Below, piece after piece: positions 10,779 through 21,514 of a stretch of 64,000 nt of DNA. The notes under the pieces were generated by a model, which did no database searches, was not told where the DNA came from, and worked only from the letters and a program-made list of their open reading frames with translations. Position numbers and translations under genes: made by a program. The stretch is taken from assembly GCF_018785265.1 (NCBI RefSeq), contig NZ_WQPK01000045.1:186001-250000 (forward strand), given 5' to 3'. Source of the stretch: Collinsella aerofaciens. Its GTDB lineage: Bacteria > Actinomycetota > Coriobacteriia > Coriobacteriales > Coriobacteriaceae. Position 1 is the stretch's first letter, and each line of letters starts with the position of its first letter.

Positions 10779-10863
10779 CAGGCACCCGACCTTGACCTTC
10801 AAGCCGTCGCTCGCGTACCAAAGTACGCGTCGCTCCTCTTTCAGGTCAATCTCGGGCACCTGG
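10779..10863 (-). other. extended imperfect hairpin between copA and copZ
   Basis: The bases at 10779-10799 and 10843-10863 form an imperfect 21-bp inverted repeat (CCAGGCACCCGA facing TCGGGCACCTGG). Inside it is a second hairpin, GCGTAC-CAAA-GTACGC. On the minus strand it lies between the copA stop and the copZ start. It could be a processing site or partial terminator that sets the copA:copZ ratio; this role is inferred. Confidence 0.6.
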
Positions 10864-10895
10864 AAAACCCGTTCTAAATGGACTTAATAGTGATC

Positions 10896-13238
10896 CTATT
10901 TTGCCACTTTGGGCTTAAAGGATTTCAGGCGCAGCGCGTTGCTTACGACGCATACGCTCGACAGGCTCATGGCTGCGGCGCCGAACATCGGCGAGAGTTG
11001 CCAGCCGGTGAGCGGGAAGAACACGCCCGCCGCCAGCGGAATGCCGATGCCGTTGTAGAACAGTGCCCAGAACAGGTCCTGCTTGATGTTGCGGATCGTG
11101 GCGCGCGAAAGCTCGATGGCGCGGGCGACGTCCATAAGGTCGCTGCGCATGAGTACCACATCTGCCCCTTCTTTGGCGATGTCGGCACCGGTGCCGATCG
11201 CAAGGCCCACGTCGGCGCGCGCCAGAGCGGGGGAGTCATTGATGCCGTCGCCCACCATGGCGACCTTGCCGCCCGCATCCTGCAGTTCGCGCACGTGGCG
11301 CTCCTTGTCGGCGGGCAGCACGTCCGCGATGACCTGCTCGCGGCTCAGCCCCACGCGGCGGGCGATGGCCTCGGCCGTCACGCGGTTGTCGCCGGTGAGC
11401 ATGCGCACGTCGACGCCGAGCTTGCGGAGCGCGGCGATGGCCTCGGCGCTCGTCTCTTTGACCTCATCAGCCACGGCGATGGTACCGACAAGCTCGCTGT
11501 TCTTGGCAAAGAACAGCGGCGTTTTGCCCTCGGCGGCGAACTGTTCGGCAAGGCCGGCGGGAACCTTCGCGCCTAGCTCGTTCATCAGGTGCACGTTACC
11601 GGCGGCGATGACATTCTGCCCCTCGCGCGCCGTAACGCCTCGTCCGGGCACGGCGGCAAAGTCCTCGACCATGCGCGCGACGATCCCGCGTGTCTCGCAC
11701 TCGGCCATAATCGCCTCGGCCAGCGGGTGCTCGCTTGAGCGCTCCAGCGCAGCGGCCAGCTTGAGCAGCGCCTTTTCGCTCATGGCGGGCGATCCGTCAG
11801 CGCGCGTGGCTACCACGATATCGGTCACGGCAGGCTTGCCGCGGGTGACCGTGCCCGTCTTGTCGAGCACCACGGTGCCCACGCTGCGCAGGTTCTCCAG
11901 CGCCTCGGCGCTCTTAAACAGAATGCCCATCTCGGCGCCCTTGCCGGTGCCGACCATAATGGCGACGGGCGTGGCCAGGCCCAGCGCGCACGGGCAGCTG
12001 ATCACCAGCACGGCGACGGCGGAGGTAAGCGCTTCGTTGATACTTCCAGTCAAAACCATCCATGCCACAAAAGTCACGGCCGAGATCGCAAACACCACGG
12101 GAACAAACACACCGGCGACCTTGTCGGCCATGCGGGCGATGGGCGCCTTGGTGGCGTTGGCATCCTCGACGAGCTGGATAATCTTGGCGAGCGACGTGTC
12201 GGCGCCCACACGCGTGGCGCGGAAGGTAAACGAGCCCGTGCGGTTGACCGTGGCCGCGTTGACAGTGTCGCCGGCGGTCTTCTCCACGGGAATGGATTCG
12301 CCGGTGAGCGCGCTCTCGTCCACAGCCGAGCTGCCCTCGAGCACCACGCCGTCAACGGGGATGGACTCTCCGGGGCGCACGCGCAGGACCTGGCCGGGAA
12401 GGATACTGTCGACGTCGACGGTGGCCTCGCTGCCGTCCTCTGCCACGACGGTCGCGGTCTTGGGTGCCAGGTCGATCAGCGCCTCGATGGCGCCGCCGGT
12501 CTTGGATTTGCTGCGTGTCTCGAGATATTTGCCCACGGTGACGAGCGACAGGATCGTGCCGGCGCTCTCAAAATACAGGTTGTCCATGCTCGTCATCATT
12601 GCCTCGTGCACCTGCCCGGCGGCCAGCTGGTCGGCCATGATGAACATGGCGTAGAGCGACCAGGCGATGGAGGCGGTGGCGCCCACGGCAATAAGGGCGT
12701 CCATGGTAGGCGCGCCGTGCGCGAGCGACTTGAAGCCGTTGATAAAGTACGCGTCGTTGACATAGACGATGGGGATGAGCAAGACGAGCTCGGTGAGCGC
12801 GAGCGTCATGCTGTGGGTGTGGTCGGTGAAGACGCCGGGCAGTGGCCAACCGAGCATGTGCCCCATGCCTATGTAGAACAGCGGGATGAGGAAGATGATC
12901 GAGATGATGAGGCGGGTGCGCATGGCGGAGGCAGTGGCCTCCAGCTTTTTGGTCGGCGACTCCATATGGGCGGCGCCGGACCTGGCTTGCGCGCTGCCGT
13001 TTGAGCCGGCGGCGCCGGTGCCCTCATCGACGGGCGAGGCCGAGTAACCCGCACGGTCGACGGCGGTGCAGATATCGTCGGGGGAGACTTGCACGGGGTC
13101 ATAGTCCACCATCATGGAACCGGCGAGCAGATTGACCGCGACGCTTTGGACGCCGTCGAGTTTGCTCACGGCGCGATCCACATGCGCCTGGCAAGCGGCG
13201 CATGTCATGCCGCCCACGTCGAACTTATCTTGAGCCAT
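10896..13238 (-). CDS. copA: Cu(I)-exporting P1B-type ATPase
   Basis: The 780-residue product pumps Cu(I) out of the cell at the cost of ATP. The N-terminal HMA domain has GMTCAAC (Cys13, Cys16). Eight membrane helices are expected. The ion-pathway motif is Cys415-Pro416-Cys417 in [12 protein letters not shown], the phosphorylated aspartate is Asp459 in DKTGT, and [11 protein letters not shown] marks the hinge of the P-domain. The length is normal for a single-HMA CopA. The ATG follows AAAGGAG. A CsoR-like operator lies about 60 nt upstream, and copZ and csoR follow on the same strand. Confidence 0.97.
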   Translation of the reverse strand: MAQDKFDVGGMTCAACQAHVDRAVSKLDGVQSVAVNLLAGSMMVDYDPVQVSPDDICTAVDRAGYSASPVDEGTGAAGSNGSAQARSGAAHMESPTKKLEATASAMRTRLIISIIFLIPLFYIGMGHMLGWPLPGVFTDHTHSMTLALTELVLLIPIVYVNDAYFINGFKSLAHGAPTMDALIAVGATASIAWSLYAMFIMADQLAAGQVHEAMMTSMDNLYFESAGTILSLVTVGKYLETRSKSKTGGAIEALIDLAPKTATVVAEDGSEATVDVDSILPGQVLRVRPGESIPVDGVVLEGSSAVDESALTGESIPVEKTAGDTVNAATVNRTGSFTFRATRVGADTSLAKIIQLVEDANATKAPIARMADKVAGVFVPVVFAISAVTFVAWMVLTGSINEALTSAVAVLVISCPCALGLATPVAIMVGTGKGAEMGILFKSAEALENLRSVGTVVLDKTGTVTRGKPAVTDIVVATRADGSPAMSEKALLKLAAALERSSEHPLAEAIMAECETRGIVARMVEDFAAVPGRGVTAREGQNVIAAGNVHLMNELGAKVPAGLAEQFAAEGKTPLFFAKNSELVGTIAVADEVKETSAEAIAALRKLGVDVRMLTGDNRVTAEAIARRVGLSREQVIADVLPADKERHVRELQDAGGKVAMVGDGINDSPALARADVGLAIGTGADIAKEGADVVLMRSDLMDVARAIELSRATIRNIKQDLFWALFYNGIGIPLAAGVFFPLTGWQLSPMFGAAAMSLSSVCVVSNALRLKSFKPKVAK

Positions 13239-13285
13239 GGCTTCTCCTTTCTGTGGTTCGGTGTTGGAATTGTTAACCTGCTGAT

Positions 13286-13316
13286 ACTATACACCCATAC
13301 CCCCTGGGGGTGTCCA
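13286..13316 (-). promoter_or_regulatory. copA promoter with CsoR-like operator
   Basis: On the minus strand TGGACA (13311-13316) and TATAGT (13286-13291) are 19 bp apart. The spacer holds the palindromic box ATACCCCCTGGGGGTGT (13297-13313), which matches the usual CsoR operator shape (TACCCC facing GGGGTA). A repressor bound there would block the polymerase until copper rises. The presence of csoR in the same operon supports this reading. Confidence 0.75.
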
Positions 13317-13391
13317 GTACAGAAAGAAATGTATGTCATTCTATTATTGGTCGAGGTGATAGCCAGGTCGGCGGACCGTAGCCGGTCTAAT

Positions 13392-13690
13392 GTCTCAATC
13401 TGTAACAACTAGACCCGTTTTTGTCGAGTAACTGTTACAGATCGAGACAAACCATTAGAGGGCAACCCGAACATCTCGATCTGTAACAGTAAGACCGATA
13501 ATTGGGCCCTAGTTGTTACAGATCGAGACAGAGCGTCTGTGGTCAACTCAAATGTCTCGATTTGTAACATCTAGAGAGGTTTTTGACCCCTTACTGTTAC
13601 AGATTGAGATGTTGTCTCGCGGGGTTGGGGTTTGTCTCGTTTTGTAACATCTAGACCTGCATCTGCCGAGCTAGTGTTACAGAACGAGAC
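13392..13690. repeat. 57-bp palindrome family, locus C (4 units)
   Basis: Four units lie at 13392-13448, 13473-13529, 13554-13610 and 13634-13690, with start-to-start distances of 81, 81 and 80 bp. Arms are close to GTCTCGATCTGTAACA, and centres are all 25 nt and all different. The fourth unit has T:A instead of A:T at arm position 7, a compensatory change. The second unit reads GTAAG...CTAGT in its centre, the inverse of the ACTAG...GTAAC type seen in the first, so the units may alternate in orientation. The array fills the 493-nt gap between the 3' end of the kinase gene and the copA promoter. No cas gene or other coding feature is near. Confidence 0.93.
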
Positions 13691-13731
13691 AATTGCCGGG
13701 GTGGGTCCCGTCATGGCAAGACGCCCGCCGC

Positions 13732-15816
13732 CTAGATACAGAATCCGGGGATCACGCAGGTTCGTTTGTTTGGCTTGTCCGCGGGGGTGGCGTACATAAA
13801 GACGTCGCCGTCGTGCCCCACGCGGTTCATATAGAGCGTGCCTTCGCTCTCCGATGTGTCGGGGCTCACCGTGCGCTCCCACCAACAGGTGTCCTTGCCT
13901 TTCCACTGGCGGACCATCGTCTCGTTCGTGGAATACGGGCTCACCTTGAGCTCGCGGAAGAGCTGATACTCCTTGCCCTCGCCGTTGTAGATGTCTGCCA
14001 GGTAGTGATAGTCCTCGGCAAACGAATCGGGCGGCTGCACACCGCACAGTTCGACCATGGCGGGCAGCCAAAGGGTCGCGGGCAACTCGCTCAGACACGC
14101 CGCGCTGTTGGCAGCGCCCACATTGTTCGAGACCTTCTTGACACCTTTAATGAGCGCGCGTAGCTCATTGGGCAGCAGCTTAAGGCCGTCGCCGTCGAGC
14201 CATTCTCGCAGCTCGCAATCTGCCCAGCCGGCGCTCGGCGGTTCAGCCGCAGCGTTGCGCTCGGCAATACCCGCATCGAACATAAACGTCAATCCGGCCT
14301 TGCCCGTCCCGTCCAGAAGCTCATCGTGGCGGATGCCCACAAGCTGCGCGCCAACCTGCAGCCCGTTGGTGAGCGTGACACGCTTGGTACACGGATAGGG
14401 GATATGCCCATCGGCATCGAGCAGATGATAGCGCCTGGCAATCTCGCGTGCCTCGCTACGGGTCTCGGTGGCCTTAATCTTGAGCGAAATCTCCTGCAGC
14501 TGATCCCAAGTGTAGTCGTCAAGTGAACTGCGGATGCCGTCCAGGTAGTCGGGGATGCCAAAGCCATGGGTTGCCGCCCCGATAACGCCGAGCCCCGCAA
14601 CGGCTGCGACAACGCCACCGATAATAAAGCGGCGGCGGGTCATGGCATCGTGCCGGGCCTGCTCTAGAATCTCTCGCGCTCGCTCGCCGGCGACGTTGAC
14701 CTTAAGGTGCGTACCGGAGTCGATGTCGATTACGGCGTCATTGCCCGCGCCCTCGCGGTCCTCAGATTCTGCAGCGGGGAGGTATGTCGAGAGCACCTCG
14801 AGCATCTGCTGCTCGGTAGGGCGATCGCCCTGTTCGACCGAGATGCCTTTCATGATGATTTGGACAAGCGCTTCATCGCCCTCGCAGCGCGGCTCGAGCG
14901 GTGCCGGCTTGGTCTTGGTCTTTACGAGATAGAACGAGCCGGTTGCAGCGGCGTCCGTCGACTCAAAGTCAAACGGTTTGCGACCGCTGTAGAGCTGGTA
15001 CAAAATGCTCGAAAGCGCATAGACGTCGATTGCCGGCGAACGGCGAAGGGCCGCGATGCCTTCGATATCCTGCGTGAGCATCTCGGGCGCGGCGTATGCG
15101 GGCGTGGCAAGGCGCCAGATGTCGGCGCGCCGGGTGATCGTGTCGTCGCCGAGAGCCATGGTCGCGGAGCCCATGTCGATGAGGCAGGGGTCAAAGGAGC
15201 AATCGGCAATCTGCTGCTCGAGCGTTCGGCTGGTGGTGCGGAACATGATATTGGCAGGCGACAGGTCGCGATGAATGACCGGATTCACGAGGCCTTGGGT
15301 CATCAAGAGCGCACGAAGCACGGCGTTTCCGACGGCGGCGACCATCTGGGTGGTCAGCCCGCCCGAGGCGTCGTGCGGAAGCAGGGGCAGCGCCTGCTTG
15401 AGCGAGGTGCCCTCGACCCACTCCATGAGGATGAGCGGGTCATCCTCGCACGATCCGTAGCCATAGACGCGCGGAAATCCGCGCAGGTGCGAGACGGTAC
15501 ACAGATGACGGTACTCCTCGAACAGCGCAGCGGTGTTGGCCAGGTGCGCTGCCGATTGCTCGGCGGAGCGGTCGGGGGCTTGGCCGGAAAGGATGGCGTT
15601 GTCCTTGAGTAGCTTGACGGCAAAGACCTCGCCGCTCGTGTTGGTCGCGCGCAGCACGTGCCCGATGTTGCCGTTGTTGCGGTGGGCCGTCTGGAGAATA
15701 AGCGTCATAAACCGACGCTTGGCGTCGTCCTCGGCGCTGGGGTCGACCGCCACGGCGGTATCGAACGTATCGAGACGGATGAGTTTGTCGCCATAGGCGC
15801 TATCGGTAGTATCCAT
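13732..15816 (-). CDS. membrane Ser/Thr protein kinase with DUF6273-like outer domain
   Basis: The 694-residue product starts with a Hanks-type kinase domain: loop NNGNIG near 48-53, Lys68 in AVKLL, HRDLSPAN with Asp184 and Asn189, a metal-binding loop written DMG (214-216) in place of DFG, and AAPEM. One membrane helix follows an RRR stretch at about 390-415. The C-terminal 270 residues would lie outside the cell. They contain a tryptophan-rich ELREWLDGDGLKLLP pattern typical of DUF6273, a domain seen in surface and sensor proteins of gut bacteria. The layout parallels PknB/PrkC, with DUF6273 replacing PASTA repeats. The start at 15816 has AAAGGA upstream. An FHA-domain gene lies just upstream on the same strand and probably encodes a phosphothreonine reader. 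Confidence 0.87.
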   Translation of the reverse strand: MDTTDSAYGDKLIRLDTFDTAVAVDPSAEDDAKRRFMTLILQTAHRNNGNIGHVLRATNTSGEVFAVKLLKDNAILSGQAPDRSAEQSAAHLANTAALFEEYRHLCTVSHLRGFPRVYGYGSCEDDPLILMEWVEGTSLKQALPLLPHDASGGLTTQMVAAVGNAVLRALLMTQGLVNPVIHRDLSPANIMFRTTSRTLEQQIADCSFDPCLIDMGSATMALGDDTITRRADIWRLATPAYAAPEMLTQDIEGIAALRRSPAIDVYALSSILYQLYSGRKPFDFESTDAAATGSFYLVKTKTKPAPLEPRCEGDEALVQIIMKGISVEQGDRPTEQQMLEVLSTYLPAAESEDREGAGNDAVIDIDSGTHLKVNVAGERAREILEQARHDAMTRRRFIIGGVVAAVAGLGVIGAATHGFGIPDYLDGIRSSLDDYTWDQLQEISLKIKATETRSEAREIARRYHLLDADGHIPYPCTKRVTLTNGLQVGAQLVGIRHDELLDGTGKAGLTFMFDAGIAERNAAAEPPSAGWADCELREWLDGDGLKLLPNELRALIKGVKKVSNNVGAANSAACLSELPATLWLPAMVELCGVQPPDSFAEDYHYLADIYNGEGKEYQLFRELKVSPYSTNETMVRQWKGKDTCWWERTVSPDTSESEGTLYMNRVGHDGDVFMYATPADKPNKRTCVIPGFCI

Positions 15817-15848
15817 GGCGTTCCTTTGTCTGGCATGGGTTGCCGCAC

Positions 15849-15909
15849 GTATACGTGAGCAGTGCGGATATCGGTAAAGTACCATGATAGCCGCACTGCC
15901 CACGTATAC
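15849..15909. promoter_or_regulatory. 19-bp inverted repeat before the kinase gene
   Basis: GTATACGTGAGCAGTGCGG (15849-15867) is repeated inversely at 15891-15909 with one wobble position. The loop of 23 nt contains GGTAAAGTACC, itself a small hairpin. It stands 33 nt upstream of the kinase start, between the FHA gene and the kinase gene. It could be an operator or a transcript-stabilising stem; no known consensus is recognised. Confidence 0.6.
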
Positions 15910-15954
15910 CGCTGTGCATTGTCGTTTACGACGCAGAAGGTAGAAGACGAAAGA

Positions 15955-15985
15955 CGGACGGCGACCGTCTTTCGATCGCCGTCCG
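15955..15985 (-). terminator. probable terminator of the FHA gene
   Basis: A perfect 10-bp stem (CGGACGGCGA with its complement) and 11-nt loop lies 3 nt after the FHA gene's stop codon on the minus strand. It is followed by the weak U-rich stretch GTCTTTCGTCTTC. Read-through to the kinase gene is likely. Confidence 0.6.
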
Positions 15986-15987
15986 CG

Positions 15988-16950
15988 CTAGTCCACAATG
16001 ACAAGGAATGTCGTATAGAGACCCAAATGAAGTCTGTCGCTGTTGGCGATTTCCACGGGGGGATAGATCTTGCCGGGCTCGCGTTGGTCGCGCGGCGGCT
16101 CAATCACAATATCGCCGTCGCGCGCGCCCGATTCGAGCACCGTGCCGTTGGTCGATCCAAGGCCCTGGGCGTACCAGTGCTCACCCTCAAGCCAAATGCG
16201 AAGATGCTCGCGCGATGCGTCGGCGCCCACATCGGTGATGCTGGGCGAGGTTTTGGGCAGAGAACCAATCACGGTGCCGTGCGGATCGCGTGTGAGGGGA
16301 TGGATTTGCATGTCGGCGCAGTTGTCGGCATGGGTTCTGAGCAGACCGAGGTTGGGGGCGACGGTGCGCGGCTGCTCCAGGCTGCTCATAAAGCCACGTC
16401 CGACGGTAGTTTCGGTGGTGCCAAAGTGCTCGCCCGTCTTGCTGTCGCAAAAGCGCTCGACGGTGGCCACGCCCTGAACGGGATCGGCGAGCGCCCCCGT
16501 TGCCACAAAGAGCATAAGGTAAAGCGTGCTTTTCTCGCGCACGGCATTGCCGTCAAAGTTGTCGATGCGATTGAGGGCATTTGCATATAGGCGGCTGTCC
16601 AGCTTGTAGCTGGTGAGAGCCGACATCATTTCGTTGGCGGCCGGACCGCGATAGTGCTCGGCGATTGCCCGATAGGCGGACTCGCCGCCGCCGAGCTTGC
16701 TGCAGATTGCCGAGGAAAGGTTGAGCGTGGTGACGGTAAAGTCGCTGTAGATGGAGGGCGCGCACTGGTCAGGCTTGCGATGGACGATGTAACGGGTGAG
16801 ATACGAGCGGTTGGAAGAGCATTTCTCGAGCAGGGTACTGCCGAGATAAGAGTTTCCATTGATGAGCATTCGGGCGATCTCGAGATGTTTAAGACCGCCG
16901 AACGAGCGAATATCGTTATAGAGGACCGAGCAAGGCGTCTCTGCTGCCAC
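15988..16950 (-). CDS. FHA-domain protein
   Basis: The 320-residue product ends in a forkhead-associated domain (about 225-320) with the phosphothreonine-binding signature ASREHLRI...GLGSTNG. The N-terminal 200 residues match nothing I recognise. They are mixed alpha/beta, without membrane segments or a signal peptide, so the protein is cytoplasmic. The GTG at 16950 was chosen because AAAGGAGG stands five bases before it; a TTG farther upstream has no ribosome site. The kinase gene lies directly downstream, so this is likely its substrate or adaptor. Confidence 0.85.
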   Translation of the reverse strand: MAAETPCSVLYNDIRSFGGLKHLEIARMLINGNSYLGSTLLEKCSSNRSYLTRYIVHRKPDQCAPSIYSDFTVTTLNLSSAICSKLGGGESAYRAIAEHYRGPAANEMMSALTSYKLDSRLYANALNRIDNFDGNAVREKSTLYLMLFVATGALADPVQGVATVERFCDSKTGEHFGTTETTVGRGFMSSLEQPRTVAPNLGLLRTHADNCADMQIHPLTRDPHGTVIGSLPKTSPSITDVGADASREHLRIWLEGEHWYAQGLGSTNGTVLESGARDGDIVIEPPRDQREPGKIYPPVEIANSDRLHLGLYTTFLVIVD

Positions 16951-17129
16951 GGATACCTCCTTTGATTGCTTCCTAGCCAATATGGCGATAGGAATTAATG
17001 GCCCCCGGTGGGCGACGTATTAAATGGCTGCGCAATATATAGCGTAACCAAAGCAACATTATAGGCCACATGTTCGAAATTGCAGGAAGAGCGAGAGATT
17101 TGGTTTGGACTGAACGGAAATCCCCCTCT

Positions 17130-17267
17130 GTCTTGTTCTATAACAATTAGGAGCGATTTTACTCGGTAACTGTTACAGATTGAGACGCTCGTGAACCGTG
17201 TCGACCGTTTGTCTCGATCTGTAACACGTAGAGGAAGATTTGCCCTGTAGATGTTACAGATTGAGAC
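17130..17267. repeat. 57-bp palindrome family, locus D (2 units)
   Basis: Units lie at 17130-17186 and 17211-17267, 81 bp apart, spacer 24 nt. The first is the most decayed of all ten copies (several mismatches, left arm GTCTTGTTCTATAACA). The second is near consensus. They lie in the 588-nt divergent gap between the FHA gene and the helicase gene. Other parts of that gap hold only a possible promoter. Confidence 0.88.
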
Positions 17268-17306
17268 AATCAGCCGGGCCCACCCCGTCCGCCTCGTCAT
17301 CTGTGG

Positions 17307-17538
17307 TTTACGTGGGGGCATGCGAAGCACGGGTATACTAACCGGCGGCGAATCTGCTCCATCGCTTAGAGCTGCTGCGTCTGGACGGCGCGTGACAGGG
17401 CTGCCAAAGCGATCGCCAGCGTGCTGAGCAACGTCCTCTCTGTGCGCACCCGTTTTTGTATGTATTAGCGCACTACCAAGCACGCCCGCGCGGCCGCATG
17501 CCGCGCTCATGACGCGTGCAGATAAGGAACAACAACAT
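17307..17538 (+). promoter_or_regulatory. possible promoter and long leader of the helicase gene
   Basis: TATACT at 17334-17339 is a good -10 hexamer, but the best -35 (TTTACG, 17307) is 21 bp away. If used, the transcript has a leader of about 195 nt, GC-rich and foldable, before the helicase start. Long leaders are common on cold-inducible DEAD-box helicase genes; a role in cold control here is inference only. Confidence 0.3.
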
Positions 17539-19788
<2,250 letters not shown>

Positions 19789-19821
19789 CATACGCATCGC
19801 CCGCTAGAGCGAGGTGAACCA

Positions 19822-19858
19822 AGGGTCCCGAGCAACTACGCTCGGGGCCCTTTTTGTT
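19822..19858 (+). terminator. rho-independent terminator
   Basis: AGGGTCCCGAG pairs with CTCGGGGCCCT (one wobble) around CAACTACG, and a run of five T follows. It ends the helicase transcript. Confidence 0.92.
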
Positions 19859-19961
19859 TGTCGTATCCGATCGCTAGTTCAAATGTGATTTCCTCGGGAA
19901 TGCATCTAGAGGATGCCGTGGACCTGTTTTCTGCCATGCGGCAATGGGTCCCATGGGGTGC

Positions 19962-20200
19962 GCCGTGCATTTTTTGGAGTATTCTGCAGTTCGAGTTGTC
20001 TGCATATGATCCGACGTCGCCAACGGTGGCCTTCGGATATCCCTGGCGAGCGTTCTGAGTCAGATTTCGCCGTTTTCCGGAGCAGGGGCGCGTCATTCTC
20101 GCCATATCGGGACTTAGAATGATACGGCGCCCTACAGTTTTGCCCACCCGCGGCGGTGCTGGCGTGGTTACGTTGCAGAATACTCCGTTTTTTGCACGGG
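19962..20200. mobile_element. 239-bp element with 26-bp terminal inverted repeats (copy 1)
   Basis: The left end (19962-19987) begins GCCGTGCATTTTTTGGAG, and the right end (20175-20200) is its near-perfect inverse, GAATACTCCGTTTTTTGCAC. Copy 2 lies at 38334-38571. The two copies share their ends, nearly the same length and a GGGGTACC about 8 bp beyond the right end, but their interiors look unrelated. The innermost TIR bases differ between copies in a compensatory way (TTCTGC/GCAGAA here, TTCAGC/GCTGAA there). No open frame of note lies inside. It resembles a MITE or a large palindromic element. The remaining parts of the 621-nt gap (to 20409) hold no other feature. Confidence 0.7.
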
Positions 20201-20409
20201 CTAGGATGGGGTACCTCAGGAGAACACAGCGGTATCCCGTAAATATATACAATCTGTACCGTAATTTATACAAAACGAAGAGGCAGACAGCGTAGGGTTG
20301 GTGCATTGGGGTGTTTGATGCACCAAAATGGGGATCCCACGTGCCGTATACTCTGGCTGGATGTGAAAACGGCTTGACGCGTTGCCAGACGTAGGGGGAG
20401 GGTGTCTCG

Positions 20410-21171
20410 ATGAGCGTATTCGAAATTGTGTTTAGTCCGACGGGTGGAACGCAGAAGGTGTCTGGCCTTGTGGCCGGGGCACTGGACAAGAATACCGTTA
20501 CCGTCGATCTGACCGATAGCGGGCTAGATTTCAGCGCTGTCTCGATGACTGAGGACGACGTGGCCGTAATCTCTGTGCCGGCGTATGCCGGTAGAATCCC
20601 GGCTGTGGTGGCTGACCGGTTGGGCATGGTTCACGGCAACGGAGCGCGGGCCGTTCTGGTGTGCGTCTACGGAAACCGCGCGTTTGAGGACACGCTCGTA
20701 GAGCTGGAGGACGTTGCGAAGCATGCGGGATTCCGGGTGATCGCGGCAGTTGCGGCCATTGCAGAACATTCCATTGCGCGACAGTTTGCTGCCGGTCGTC
20801 CGGATGCGCAGGATGCGGCGCAGCTTGCTGAGTTTGCTCAGCAAATTCAGCAAAAGCTGTTGGCTGAGGATGCGTCCGAGCCCTCTATCCCCGGCAATCG
20901 TCCTTATAAACAAGCTGGAGGTCACCGCATGGCACCCGAGGCAACAGAGGATTGCGTTTCCTGCGGTGCATGCGCCGCGGCGTGCCCCGTTTGTGCTATC
21001 GACAAGGGTGACCCCAAACGAGCAGCTGGCGAGGCGTGCATCTCCTGCATGCGCTGCATTGCCGTATGTCCGCGAGGTGCTCGTAAGGCTGATCCCAACA
21101 AGCTATCCGCTGTTTCCCAGATGCTGAGCAAGGTTTGCGTCGTGCGGAAGGAATGCGAGCTCTTTATCTAG
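20410..21171 (+). CDS. EFR1-type flavodoxin/ferredoxin fusion protein
   Basis: The 253-residue product joins an N-terminal flavodoxin-like domain (FMN loop SPTGGTQKV at about 9-17) to a C-terminal two-cluster ferredoxin (CVSCGACAAACPVC and CISCMRCIAVCP, residues 179-225). This EFR1 architecture is common in strict anaerobes. The protein is probably a soluble electron carrier or FMN-dependent reductase; partners are unknown. GGGGGAGGG precedes the ATG. It stands alone between repeat-bearing gaps. Confidence 0.9.
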   Translation: MSVFEIVFSPTGGTQKVSGLVAGALDKNTVTVDLTDSGLDFSAVSMTEDDVAVISVPAYAGRIPAVVADRLGMVHGNGARAVLVCVYGNRAFEDTLVELEDVAKHAGFRVIAAVAAIAEHSIARQFAAGRPDAQDAAQLAEFAQQIQQKLLAEDASEPSIPGNRPYKQAGGHRMAPEATEDCVSCGACAAACPVCAIDKGDPKRAAGEACISCMRCIAVCPRGARKADPNKLSAVSQMLSKVCVVRKECELFI

Positions 21172-21184
21172 CGCATACGAAATT

Positions 21185-21302
21185 GGTGCAATGGGACCAG
21201 GTTAATCTGCACCAACCTGGTGCAAACAAACCTGTCCCCAATGCACCAGAGTGAGGAGTGTCCCCGAGTGCCGGCAGAAAAGGAACGTCCCTAAGTACCG
21301 CA
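21185..21302. repeat. composite GGGACAGG and GGAACGTCCC hairpin element
   Basis: GGTGCAATGGGACCAGG (from 21185) faces CCTGTCCCCAATGCACC (to 21247). Inside is a perfect TGCACCA/TGGTGCA stem and the word GTTAATCTGCACCAA, shared with 10028-10074. From 21255 on comes AGTGCCGGCAGAAAAGGAAC, as in the element at 6603-6705. So two subfamilies are joined here. It lies in the 343-nt gap after the EFR1 gene. Confidence 0.75.
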
Positions 21303-21349
21303 TAAATACCGTTTATCGGAGAAAAAATACCGTTCGCCGGTCATAATGA

Positions 21350-21489
21350 TTGTTCCGGCTTTGGGCTTGTCTACAATAGCTCACGTAAAAAGAAATGCGG
21401 AAGGTTACCGAGTCCCTCGGACGTGGGCCTAACCAAAGTCTTTGAACGGGTGTGTCTCTATGGATGCATTCGCTTGATTTTGGTTGGGC
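21350..21489 (+). promoter_or_regulatory. PTS operon promoter and RAT-like antitermination leader
   Basis: TTGTTC (21350-21355) and TACAAT (21372-21377), 16 bp apart, form a plausible promoter. The leader then has GGTTACCGAG...CTCGG...TAACC (21399-21434), laid out like the ribonucleic antiterminator bound by LicT/BglG proteins. Its 3' edge, GCCTAACCAAA (21427-21437), can instead pair with TTTGGTTGGGC (21479-21489), giving a mutually exclusive stem just before the IIA gene. No U-run follows the second stem, so control may act on translation or be non-canonical. The operon encodes its own LicT-type protein, which supports the reading. Confidence 0.55.
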
Positions 21490-21514
21490 TATAATTATGA
21501 AGGGACATGCCACC

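Noticed and set aside
11083-12654. Long plus-strand frame within copA
   Set aside because: copA has all family motifs on the minus strand; the plus-strand product is Ser/Ala/Thr-rich without any recognisable domain.
13392-13690. CRISPR array
   Set aside because: The conserved part is a 57-bp palindrome whose own centre varies, spacers are only 23-24 nt, and no cas gene is nearby.
13392-13690. Integron attC sites or tandem terminators
   Set aside because: There is no integrase or cassette gene, no T-run follows the stems, and the four loci have no common orientation to genes.
16951-16980. Upstream TTG start for the FHA gene
   Set aside because: No ribosome site precedes it, whereas AAAGGAGG lies five bases before the GTG at 16950.
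19836-20627. A 263-codon minus-strand frame over the 239-bp element
   Set aside because: It runs through the element and into the EFR1 gene in antisense, has no ribosome site and is not shared with copy 2.
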